Shown one piece after another: positions 1 to 5,583 of a stretch of 10,160 nt of DNA. Each line of letters begins with the position of its first letter. The first letter of the stretch is position 1. The translations under genes and the position numbers were made by a program. Origin of the DNA: Nitrospiraceae bacterium (GTDB lineage Bacteria > Nitrospirota > Nitrospiria > Nitrospirales > Nitrospiraceae). The notes under the pieces are model-generated. The model was not told where the DNA came from. It did no database searches and worked only from the letters and a program-made list of their open reading frames with translations. The DNA lies in the NCBI GenBank assembly GCA_011391455.1, contig JAABQN010000060.1, positions 1 to 10,160 on the forward strand, read 5' to 3'.

Positions 1-607
1 TGCGATCGTAAGCGACGTATTGGTTGGCATCCGTCAAGACGGCAATAATTTTATCTTGGAGTTCCGGTGTGAGCTGTGTCTCGGGAGCCGTGAACATTTC
101 TGCCGGAGAAGGGGGAGGGGGGACCGGCTCGTGTGCGACAAATGGCCGGCTAAGCAGGACATTCATATCGAACAGACCTTCGCGGTCCAGCGCTTTCGTG
201 ACGTCATCGCTGGCCTGCTCTATCAAGCCCTTCTCTTTTTTGGCGAACGTCGCGCTTTCTTTTCGCCCGATGACGAGGAAGCCGTAGGTCCGGTTTCGGT
301 GCAGCAGAGAAACTCCGAGCAACGACTTCGTGCCCGGCGTAATCAAGCGAAGGCGAATGGTGCGTCCGCCTTCCTGATCGTTTGTGGGGGGCGCTGCAGC
401 AATGGAAGAGGCCGAAAGCGTTCTGAGAATGGCTTGAATGTCTCGAGGCGTGAACCCCCGTGCGGCATGGCTGACCAGCGGGCCTTGGTCACGGTGGAAC
501 ACGGCGGCAAGCGCCGCGTCGACCGGCAACTCATTGAGCACGGAAGTCAAAGTCCGTTGGAGATGCGTTTCAGGAATCGGTTTGTTCTGTGGAGCTGTGG
601 GTGTCAT
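1..607 (-). CDS. GAF-domain protein, 5' part only (runs off the left edge)
   Basis: The frame is open from an ATG at 607 to the window edge, giving 202 codons with no stop. Residues about 15-160 look like a GAF domain, a small-ligand or redox sensing fold: an N-terminal helix (LQRTLTSVLNEL), strand (AALAAVFHRD), then GTKSLLGVSLLHRNRTYGFL, whose 'sll gvPL..r.r..GfLvig' pattern is typical of GAF, then a closing helix with KKEKGLIEQASDDVTKAL. A proline-rich linker (EPVPPPPSP, about residue 172) follows. The last visible stretch (LQDKIIAVLTDANQYVAYDR) resembles the start of the first domain, so a second GAF domain may follow. No effector domain is visible, so its output (kinase, GGDEF, transcription factor) is unknown. 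A good promoter lies 27 nt upstream, but no Shine-Dalgarno is evident. The family call is moderately sure; the role is not. Confidence 0.75.
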   Translation of the reverse strand, partial: MTPTAPQNKPIPETHLQRTLTSVLNELPVDAALAAVFHRDQGPLVSHAARGFTPRDIQAILRTLSASSIAAAPPTNDQEGGRTIRLRLITPGTKSLLGVSLLHRNRTYGFLVIGRKESATFAKKEKGLIEQASDDVTKALDREGLFDMNVLLSRPFVAHEPVPPPPSPAEMFTAPETQLTPELQDKIIAVLTDANQYVAYDR

Positions 608-633
608 TCGTAGGTTAGGCTAGTCAGGCGCGC

Positions 634-662
634 ATTGTAACAACGCACGACGAGCAATTCAA
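634..662 (-). promoter_or_regulatory. Sigma70-type promoter for the GAF-domain gene
   Basis: On the minus strand, TTGAAT (657-662) is followed by 17 nt and then TACAAT (634-639), a 4/6 and 5/6 match to the -35 and -10 consensus at ideal spacing. Transcription would begin near 627, leaving a leader of about 20 nt before the ATG at 607. The promoter sits just downstream of the inverted repeat 672-776, so the GAF gene is probably a separate transcription unit. Confidence 0.6.
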
Positions 663-671
663 TGAAAACTG

Positions 672-776
672 GTTCATTTGGTTGGTCTGGTTTGTTTTGT
701 TTATTTGGTTGGTTTGGTTCTTCTGATGAGTTTCGTTCAACCAAACAAACGAGACAAACCAAATAAACCAAATAAC
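672..776. repeat. G/T-rich imperfect inverted repeat after the YvlD-like gene
   Basis: Left arm 672-711 and right arm 738-776 are imperfect inverse complements: about 30 of 36 aligned positions match with one 1-nt gap, and several mismatches would be G-U pairs in RNA. The arms are built of TTTGGTT/TTTGTTT-like units and the loop is about 26 nt. In the transcript the structure starts 9 nt after the stop of the membrane protein gene (786-788) and ends about 10 nt before the -35 of the GAF gene. It may act as a transcript end or RNA-stabilising hairpin. The 24 nt at 688-711 recur at 1637-1660 with one mismatch. Confidence 0.8.
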
Positions 777-785
777 GGTCTTATA

Positions 786-1244
786 TTATTCGTCGGGATT
801 GATAATCGTAGGCGGGCGTTGGGGGGACGAAGGATGTTCCGTCTGGTGGCGGTCGGAGGTCCAGGAGTTGAGGATCATGGTGACCAGACTGATCACCATC
901 GCGCCGCCGACTGCCGGCCAGAATCCCGTGACCGAGAACCCGCTGACCAGGTAAGCAGTGAGTTCCAGAAGGAGTGCGTTGACCACGATGAGAAAGAGCC
1001 CCATCGAGAGGACGATCAAGGGAAGAGTCAGCACAAAGAGAATGGGCCGGACTAATAGGTTCAGAAATGTGAGCACCAGAACCGCAGCGAGTCCGGCGCT
1101 GAGCGAGTCGACTTCCAGCCCCGGCACGATCATGACCGCCAGAAATACCGCGATGCCCGTGATCAGGACTCGAATGACCGCCGCGCGAAACCCGCCGCTA
1201 AACAGGTGGTTGTTGAGTTCACGTCTGACGTGAAGCATAGGCAT
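786..1244 (-). CDS. Four-helix inner membrane protein, phage holin 4_2 / YvlD family
   Basis: The 152-residue protein is very hydrophobic, with four predicted membrane helices at about residues 22-40, 49-69, 71-99 and 107-127. It carries family hallmarks: LNLLVRPIL (61-69), a proline-bearing helix TLPLIVLSMGLFLIVVNALL (73-92), then LTAYLVSGF (95-103). This matches Pfam PF04020, a group named for phage holins but mostly chromosomal, of unknown function (Bacillus YvlD is a member). The tail after residue 128 is polar (QTEHPSSPQRPP) and probably cytoplasmic. The ATG at 1244 lies 9 nt after the stop of the upstream exported protein, with no clear ribosome site, so translational coupling is likely. 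An internal ATG two codons later is an alternative start. No lysis genes are near, so a phage role is unlikely. Confidence 0.85.
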   Translation of the reverse strand: MPMLHVRRELNNHLFSGGFRAAVIRVLITGIAVFLAVMIVPGLEVDSLSAGLAAVLVLTFLNLLVRPILFVLTLPLIVLSMGLFLIVVNALLLELTAYLVSGFSVTGFWPAVGGAMVISLVTMILNSWTSDRHQTEHPSSPQRPPTIINPDE

Positions 1245-1253
1245 TCGATCAGA

Positions 1254-1601
1254 CTATTGAGGCGGAACCGGCTGCACGAGGACCGGGACGCGCTTGGTTG
1301 AAGAAAAATGGACTTCGGTGGCGACCAACAGGTTGGCGCCTTTTTTTTCGCCCTTCGTGGCCGCGATGACGACACGATCGCCCACCGCGGGCCAGCTGGC
1401 CTCTTTCGGATTGCTCTCGTCTCTGTACCTGGTTTGCTTGTTGAGCCGCACGTTTACCGTCTGGCCCTTGGGCGTTTTGATTTCGACATGGGTTGCGTCG
1501 ATAGCCATAATCGCCCCGAGCACGTGCAGGTCGGCGCCGTAGGCAAAGCTTGGCGTCGCAATGAAGAGACATGTGAGAATCAAAATCGAGCGTAGCCACA
1601 T
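1254..1601 (-). CDS. Small exported protein, DUF5666-like
   Basis: The product has 115 residues. Residues 1-20 form a signal peptide (hydrophobic LILTCLFIA, cleavage probably after SFA at 20 or YGA at 23), so the mature protein should be periplasmic. The rest reads as one small beta-rich domain: VLGAIMAIDATHVEIKTPKG, then VNVRLNKQTRYR, VGDRVVIAATK and LLVATEVHF. The order 'G.I.aid...v.i.tp.G..v.v.l...T......vGd.V.i' is like DUF5666 OB-fold domains; no enzyme motif is seen. The ATG at 1601 has a good ribosome site (GAGGA, about 6 nt upstream). It is followed at 9 nt by the YvlD-like gene, so the two are probably co-translated. The domain call is from pattern only; function unknown. Confidence 0.8.
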   Translation of the reverse strand: MWLRSILILTCLFIATPSFAYGADLHVLGAIMAIDATHVEIKTPKGQTVNVRLNKQTRYRDESNPKEASWPAVGDRVVIAATKGEKKGANLLVATEVHFSSTKRVPVLVQPVPPQ

Positions 1602-1637
1602 GGTGAATCCTCTTTCCCGTATACGAAGATCGTTGTT

Positions 1638-1689
1638 GGTTTGTTTTGTTTGTTTGGTTGAAAGATTAACCAGATAAACAAAATAAACC
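1638..1689. repeat. G/T-rich inverted repeat after the cytochrome c gene
   Basis: Arms 1638-1659 and 1668-1689 pair over 22 nt with 3 mismatches around an 8-nt loop. In the transcript the first arm begins 3 nt after the cytochrome c stop codon (1693-1695). The hairpin is A/U-rich, lacks a GC-rich stem and has no U-tract of its own, so a classic Rho-independent terminator is doubtful. It belongs to the same family as 672-776: 1637-1660 equals 688-711 except for one base. Confidence 0.82.
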
Positions 1690-1692
1690 AGA

Positions 1693-2313
1693 CTAGTGGT
1701 GATGTCCGCGATCGGTCTTTGCTGCCGCCGCGTCGTTTCCTTGTAGCAATTCCCCGAAGGCGGCTTCTTCTTCCAGATCGTGCTTCGTCTTGGGATTCAG
1801 CGCTTTCATCCGGTCGAGTTCTTCCGGCGTCAGTTGTGGGAGATGGCGAATGAAGTGGACCAATTTCCAACTTTCCTTGTCCTCTGCTGGGTCGCCTTCT
1901 CCCCAGGCCGGCATGGCGGTGAAGCGGATACCATTGTGGATTACCCAGAAGATTTCACCATCCGACATCGATTGGATGTCGGGTAACCGGAGGTCCAGCG
2001 CTTTGGGGTTGACGTTCTTGCCGATGGGCGTCTGGCCACTCCCGTTGTTCGCATGGCAGGTGGCGCAATGGTCGGCGAAGTGCGCCAACGATTCTTTGAT
2101 CACGTCGGGGCTGAAGGGGATGGGATTTTGCGCGTTTCGTTGTTCGATCGGGATGGCCAGATGGCGGACTTGCCGCGCGATGAAGACCTCCAGGGCATGA
2201 GGCTCGGTTTTGGCGCTAAAGCCGGTCGTGAACAATTGATACCCTATCCATCCTAAGGCGCCGACAATGCCAACGCCCATGACGATGAAGAAGACGATCA
2301 GTTTCGTTCGCAT
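1693..2313 (-). CDS. Membrane-anchored monohaem cytochrome c
   Basis: The 206-residue protein carries electrons through one covalently bound haem c. Residues 5-27 form an uncleaved N-terminal membrane anchor, placing the haem domain in the periplasm. CATCH at 83-87 (Cys83, Cys86, His87) is the haem attachment site. The probable distal ligand is Met134 in the sequence TAMPAWGEG, and the WKLVHFIRHL helix after it is usual for class I cytochromes. The tail is acidic, then alanine-rich, and ends in GHHH, which could bind metal but may be chance. No oxidase, reductase or nitrogen-cycle enzyme lies beside it, so its partner is unknown. The start at 2313 has no obvious Shine-Dalgarno; it lies 48 nt after the carotenoid gene. 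Family call is secure, specific role unknown. Confidence 0.93.
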   Translation of the reverse strand: MRTKLIVFFIVMGVGIVGALGWIGYQLFTTGFSAKTEPHALEVFIARQVRHLAIPIEQRNAQNPIPFSPDVIKESLAHFADHCATCHANNGSGQTPIGKNVNPKALDLRLPDIQSMSDGEIFWVIHNGIRFTAMPAWGEGDPAEDKESWKLVHFIRHLPQLTPEELDRMKALNPKTKHDLEEEAAFGELLQGNDAAAAKTDRGHHH

Positions 2314-2361
2314 GGCAGCAAGCCATCACTATACAAAGTCTTTGGCCTGATTGCCACCGGG

Positions 2362-3171
2362 CTAGCCAGGCAGAGAGGCGCTGCGTGACCCTGCGAGGCG
2401 AAATAACAGTAGGGCGATGACAGGGAGATGCATGAGCAGCCCGCTCATCCCCATGAACGATTCGCCGATCCAGAAGGTCATGCTGAGGTTGAAGGCCAGA
2501 ACGCCGTAATAGAGGCCGACACCCAGCAGGAGTTGATGCGTGGCTGACGGGGGAGGCGAGAGCGCGGGCAGTCGGCGTTCGAGCGGAAAATAGATGGCAA
2601 GGGAGATGAGCCCGACGACGGCCCATCCGACATAATTGGCGAACGGGACGCCGAAGTGCAGCCCTGGGTCTGGATAGTAATAAATCTTTCCCAGGAACCA
2701 GCGGTCGCCACGGAGGGCTACCGGATCGATCACCATGTCGATAAAGGCAAACAAGGAAGCGGTCAGCAAGAGCACCGGCCAACTCGTTCGTGCCTTCATA
2801 TCAAGATGGAGCGGTTTGAGTATCGGCCATGTGGAAGCAGAGGACGATCCAATTGGGAGAATGAAACAGAGCGCGACGCAATAGGCAGCGTAGAGAAGAA
2901 AACTGAATGAGATCGAGTCCATGAACGGGACGTCGAAGAAGTAGAGCTCCTGGCCCACCGTCGAGCCGTTGTAGTGGTACCATCCGAAGGGAATGCCGGT
3001 TCTGGTAGAGGAAAATTCACAGACGAAGGCCGTAGCCCAGCTAACCAGCCAGAACCGCCAGGTTCGTGGCCAGCCGATCAGCTTGATCGCGGCGAACAAG
3101 AAGGCAGCCAGAAAGGCGAAGACGTAGGGGCGGAAGAGGATGGTCTTATAGAGAAGAGTAATCTGGTCCAT
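2362..3171 (-). CDS. Carotenoid biosynthesis membrane protein, DUF422/CruF family
   Basis: This 269-residue protein has about seven hydrophobic segments. It shows the conserved blocks of PF04240: a glutamate in a membrane segment (Glu52), TGIPFGWYHY (58-67), DVPFMD (80-85), an aspartate pair in IDMVIDPVA (144-152) and FGVPFANYVGW (173-183). Characterised members (CruF) add water across the end of acyclic or monocyclic carotenes, the C-1',2' hydration in bacterioruberin- or myxol-type pathways, in the inner membrane. The gene follows an HpnA-like epimerase and a prenyl diphosphate synthase, which fits isoprenoid metabolism, but no phytoene synthase or desaturase is in view, so the substrate is unknown. 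The ATG at 3171 directly abuts a repeat arm and lacks a Shine-Dalgarno. Confidence 0.88.
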   Translation of the reverse strand: MDQITLLYKTILFRPYVFAFLAAFLFAAIKLIGWPRTWRFWLVSWATAFVCEFSSTRTGIPFGWYHYNGSTVGQELYFFDVPFMDSISFSFLLYAAYCVALCFILPIGSSSASTWPILKPLHLDMKARTSWPVLLLTASLFAFIDMVIDPVALRGDRWFLGKIYYYPDPGLHFGVPFANYVGWAVVGLISLAIYFPLERRLPALSPPPSATHQLLLGVGLYYGVLAFNLSMTFWIGESFMGMSGLLMHLPVIALLLFRLAGSRSASLPG

Positions 3172-3172
3172 C

Positions 3173-3350
3173 AGTTCTGAGTTATGAGTTTTGAGTTCTG
3201 AGTTGGCGAGGTCTCACAAGGCGAATTTAGTGTGGTCTTGAGGGTCGGAATGTTGATTCGATTGGTGTATCGTACTCAGAACATGAAGCACTTGCTTTGG
3301 AGTTTCTATTTTTCTGACAACTCAAAACTCAGAACTCTTAACTCAGAACT
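3173..3350. repeat. Inverted pair of heptamer-repeat arms between hpnA-like and CruF-like genes
   Basis: Left arm 3173-3207 and right arm 3316-3350 are 35-nt inverse complements with 4 mismatches. Each is made of degenerate 7-nt units of the form AGTTNTG, repeated about five times. They enclose 108 nt of ordinary-looking sequence without a supportable gene. In the transcript the first arm begins 7 nt after the hpnA-like stop codon (3358-3360) and the second ends 1 nt before the next ATG (3171). A long-loop hairpin would therefore place the start codon at the base of a stem. Confidence 0.85.
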
Positions 3351-3357
3351 TTCACGG

Positions 3358-4341
3358 CTACACATAGCCGTGAGACCTGAACCAGCGTACCGCCTTTTCA
3401 AGCGCGACTTCCGGCGGCGTGAGTGGGATACCAAGTTCCCTGATCGCTTTGCTGCAATCGTAGTGCATCTTGTATTTCGCCATCTTCACGCCTTCAAGTG
3501 GGATGCGTGGCGGATGGCCTGTGAGATTCGCAATCCATTGGTTGGCATAGGCTAACGGGAGAATTGCCAATCTGGGCAGCTTGATCGTGGGCGCCTTGAT
3601 GCCGGTCAATCGGCTCATGATCTCGAACACCTCGCGCAGCATGAGGTTTTTATTGCCCAGAATGTAGCGCTCGCCGATCCGTCCCTTCTCCATCGCGAGC
3701 AGATGACCGGCTGCCACATCATCGACGTCTACGATGTTCATCCCGGTTTCGATGTAGGCTGGCATGCGGCCCTTCATGAAATCCACGATGACTTGTCCTG
3801 TTGGAGTCGGCTTCACGTCGCCTGCGCCGACCGGGGCACTCGGATTCACGATGACGACCGGCAGTCGTGCTTTCGCGAGCTTCAAGACCTCTTGCTCAGC
3901 CAGATACTTCGACCGTTTGTAGTGGCCGGCCATCTGTTCGAGCGAGACGGGCGTCTCTTCCGTGCCGAGCCCTCCGCCTGGCGGGAGGCCGATCGCGCCG
4001 ATGGTGCTGCAGTAGACAATCCGTTCGACACCGACGTCGCGGGCCGCTTCCAGTAGATTCTTGGTGCCGGTGACGTTGATATCGTAAAAGATCGAAGGAT
4101 CTTTGGCCCAGAGCGCATAGTGTGCCGCCACATGGTAGAGTTGTCGACAGCCGGTGAGCGATCTACGCAACGAGGCCTGATCACGCAGATCGCCTTCGAC
4201 CCGCTCGACGGTCAGATTTTGAATATTCTGGAGGTCGGCTCCGGATCGGGCTAGGACGCGGACGTCGATACCGCTCTTGACCAGCGCTCGCACCACTGCG
4301 CCGCCAACGAATCCGGTTGCGCCAGTGACGAGAACCTTCAT
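3358..4341 (-). CDS. hpnA: HpnA-like NAD(P)-dependent epimerase/reductase (hopanoid-associated)
   Basis: The 327-residue protein is an extended short-chain dehydrogenase of the dihydroflavonol-4-reductase/epimerase type. A Rossmann nucleotide site TGATGFVG lies at 6-13, with a basic ARSG after the second strand (31-34). The catalytic set is Ser112/Thr113 (YCSTIGAIG), Tyr141 and Lys145 (HYKRSK). NPSAPVGAGDVKPTP (165-179) and NIVDVDDVAAGH (201-212) strongly resemble the hopanoid-associated sugar epimerase HpnA (TIGR03466), whose substrate is not firmly known. Length is normal for the family. No squalene-hopene cyclase is in view. The ATG at 4341 is preceded by a repeat arm (4346-4375) and has no Shine-Dalgarno. 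The neighbouring prenyl synthase and carotenoid gene support an isoprenoid role. A plain DFR-like reductase is the alternative. Confidence 0.9.
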   Translation of the reverse strand: MKVLVTGATGFVGGAVVRALVKSGIDVRVLARSGADLQNIQNLTVERVEGDLRDQASLRRSLTGCRQLYHVAAHYALWAKDPSIFYDINVTGTKNLLEAARDVGVERIVYCSTIGAIGLPPGGGLGTEETPVSLEQMAGHYKRSKYLAEQEVLKLAKARLPVVIVNPSAPVGAGDVKPTPTGQVIVDFMKGRMPAYIETGMNIVDVDDVAAGHLLAMEKGRIGERYILGNKNLMLREVFEIMSRLTGIKAPTIKLPRLAILPLAYANQWIANLTGHPPRIPLEGVKMAKYKMHYDCSKAIRELGIPLTPPEVALEKAVRWFRSHGYV

Positions 4342-4345
4342 GAGA

Positions 4346-4469
4346 AGTGCTGAGTAACGAGTGCTGAGTGCTGAGTGAGGAGGGTTAAGACATGGTTGCT
4401 GTCTGAGCCGCGTATTCGGAGGTATTGTCTCGTGTTTGTCTCAGCACTCATGGCTCAGCACTCAGCACT
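4346..4469. repeat. Inverted pair of heptamer-repeat arms between ispA and hpnA
   Basis: Left arm 4346-4375 and right arm 4440-4469 match as inverse complements at 24 of 30 positions. Units are AGTGCTG with variants such as AGTAACG, again with 7-nt period. The arms enclose 64 nt. The prenyl synthase stop codon TAG (4468-4470) falls inside the first transcribed arm, so the repeat supplies the end of that gene. The second arm stops 4 nt before the ATG of the hpnA-like gene (4341). Confidence 0.83.
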
Positions 4470-5358
4470 AATTTTTCCGCGAGGTGATATACCGCGCCAG
4501 CTCGCGGAGCGGGTCGGCGGCCGGACCGAAGGGGGAGAGGCGGGCGATCGCGCGGGCCACGCAGTCGTCCGCCAGTTTCCTGGCTCCCTCGGCTCCGTAG
4601 AACGTCGCGTAGGTTTTCTTGCCTCGCTCCGCATCGGTGTTGGGGTTCTTGCCCAGTTCCTCGCGCGTTCCCGTCACATTGAGTACATCGTCCGCGATCT
4701 GAAAGGCTAGCCCCACATCCTCGGCATAACTCGTGAGGTCGTCCAGTTGGCGGTCCTGCGCGCCGGCGGCCAGGGCGCCCATCCGCACCGCTGCGCGAAT
4801 CAACATGCCGGTCTTATGCTTGTGGATGTTCTGGAGCGTCGGGAGGTCGATGTCTTTGTTTTCGGCCTGGATGTCGAACACTTGCCCGCCCACCATCCCC
4901 ATATTCCCTGAGCCGTAAGCCAGTTCTTGAATCAGCCGTACCTGGCGCGCCGGGTCGCAGCCCTTCATCAGATCAGGATGGCTGCAGAGATCGAAGGCCA
5001 TCGTCAGCAACGCATCGCCGGCCAGGATGGCCATCGCGTCGCCATAGACCTTGTGATTCGTCGGCTTTCCGCGCCGGAAGTCGTCGTTGTCCATCGCGGG
5101 CAGGTCGTCGTGAATCAAGGAGTAGGTGTGGATCAGTTCCAGCGAACAGGCGATCGGCATCAAACCCGGCGCCGGCTGCCCCACCGCTTCTGCTGCGGCG
5201 ATGGCCAGGATCGGGCGGACTCGCTTCCCTCCCGCCATGAGACTGTATCTCATGCTTTCATGGAGCGTGGTGGGTGGTGTGGCGGTGCCGGGCATGACGG
5301 AATCGAGGAACCGATCCACATCGACCCGTTTCTGTTCGAGATAGTCCTTGATGTTCAT
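4468..5358 (-). CDS. ispA: Polyprenyl (farnesyl) diphosphate synthase, IspA type
   Basis: The 296-residue cytoplasmic enzyme condenses dimethylallyl and geranyl diphosphate with isopentenyl diphosphate, probably giving C15 farnesyl diphosphate for hopanoids, carotenoids and quinones. It shows AGGKRVRP (42-49), the first Asp-rich motif DDLPAMD (84-90) in the context HTYSLIHDDLPAMDNDDF, much like E. coli IspA with its four-residue spacing, then GDALLT (114-119), GGQVFD (157-162), HKTG (181-184) and GKKTYATFYG (246-255). The second Asp-rich motif reads DDVLN (223-227), with Asn in place of the usual last Asp. Tyr79, five residues before the first motif, suits a short-chain product. It is the first gene after a strong promoter (5404-5432). 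The ATG at 5358 has no clear ribosome site. A geranylgeranyl synthase is the main alternative. Confidence 0.92.
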   Translation of the reverse strand: MNIKDYLEQKRVDVDRFLDSVMPGTATPPTTLHESMRYSLMAGGKRVRPILAIAAAEAVGQPAPGLMPIACSLELIHTYSLIHDDLPAMDNDDFRRGKPTNHKVYGDAMAILAGDALLTMAFDLCSHPDLMKGCDPARQVRLIQELAYGSGNMGMVGGQVFDIQAENKDIDLPTLQNIHKHKTGMLIRAAVRMGALAAGAQDRQLDDLTSYAEDVGLAFQIADDVLNVTGTREELGKNPNTDAERGKKTYATFYGAEGARKLADDCVARAIARLSPFGPAADPLRELARYITSRKN

Positions 5359-5403
5359 GGAGGTGGAAACCAGGCTTATTCAATAGGCCAAGAACCGGCG
5401 CGG

Positions 5404-5432
5404 AGCGTAACAAATGGCCTGGGGGCTGTCAA
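5404..5432 (-). promoter_or_regulatory. Sigma70-type promoter for ispA
   Basis: On the minus strand a perfect -35 TTGACA (5427-5432) is followed by a 17-nt spacer and TACGCT (5404-5409) as -10 (3/6, keeping the key TA and final T). Transcription would start near 5397, about 38 nt before the ATG at 5358. It could serve ispA, the hpnA-like gene and perhaps the CruF-like gene as one transcript. Confidence 0.68.
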
Positions 5433-5526
5433 ACCTTGGAGAACGTGAGGCGTAAGGGGTTGGGGGAAGGCGGGAGACTGAGGGATAAAGGATGAGAGGG
5501 AGAGGTGGGGCAAGAGAAGAATACGG

Positions 5527-5548
5527 AAAAGGTCAGAACGCTTGACCT
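5527..5548 (-). terminator. Weak Rho-independent terminator after the pilus operon
   Basis: On the minus strand AGGTCA (5543-5548) pairs with TGACCT (5530-5535) around a 7-nt loop, and the stem runs into a short U-tract (5527-5530). It lies 36 nt after the stop of the last pilin gene. The stem is only 6 bp and the U-run only four, so termination would be partial at best. Confidence 0.42.
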
Positions 5549-5583
5549 GCTTTTGATCCGGCTGCAAGATCTGCAACTCGCGA

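Larger units (their letters stand above)
5359..5583. other. 225-nt spacer between pilus operon and ispA, with polypurine tract
   Basis: No gene is supported here. It holds a weak terminator-like hairpin (5527-5548), a purine-rich stretch on the plus strand (about 5439-5530) and the ispA promoter. The purine tract is loosely heptameric near 5445-5465 (GTGAGGC, GTAAGGG, GTTGGGG), recalling the period of the repeats further left, but it has no inverted partner. This spacer marks the boundary between the pilus operon and the isoprenoid block. Confidence 0.6.

Noticed and set aside
678..1055. Plus-strand 125-residue frame beginning MVGLVCFVYLVGL
   Set aside because: Its N-terminus is translated repeat and the remainder is a low-complexity polar shadow of the well-supported membrane protein on the minus strand.
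786..1244. Phage lysis cassette suggested by the holin-family name
   Set aside because: No endolysin or other phage genes are near, and most members of this family are ordinary chromosomal membrane proteins.
2216..2782. Minus-strand 188-residue frame
   Set aside because: It runs through the CruF-like and cytochrome genes in another frame and has no family-like pattern.
3232..3555. Plus-strand 107-residue frame
   Set aside because: It crosses a repeat arm and then runs antisense to the hpnA-like gene; no motif and no ribosome site.
3173..4469. Possible CRISPR array from the short repeats
   Set aside because: Units are 7 nt, contiguous and arranged as inverted pairs, without regular spacers; no cas gene is present.
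4927..5448. Plus-strand 173-residue frame
   Set aside because: Antisense shadow of the prenyl diphosphate synthase, whose motifs are unambiguous.
5376..5576. Minus-strand 66-residue frame in the pilus-ispA spacer
   Set aside because: It is the translation of the polypyrimidine strand (rich in Ser, Pro, Leu), overlaps the ispA promoter and has no ribosome site.
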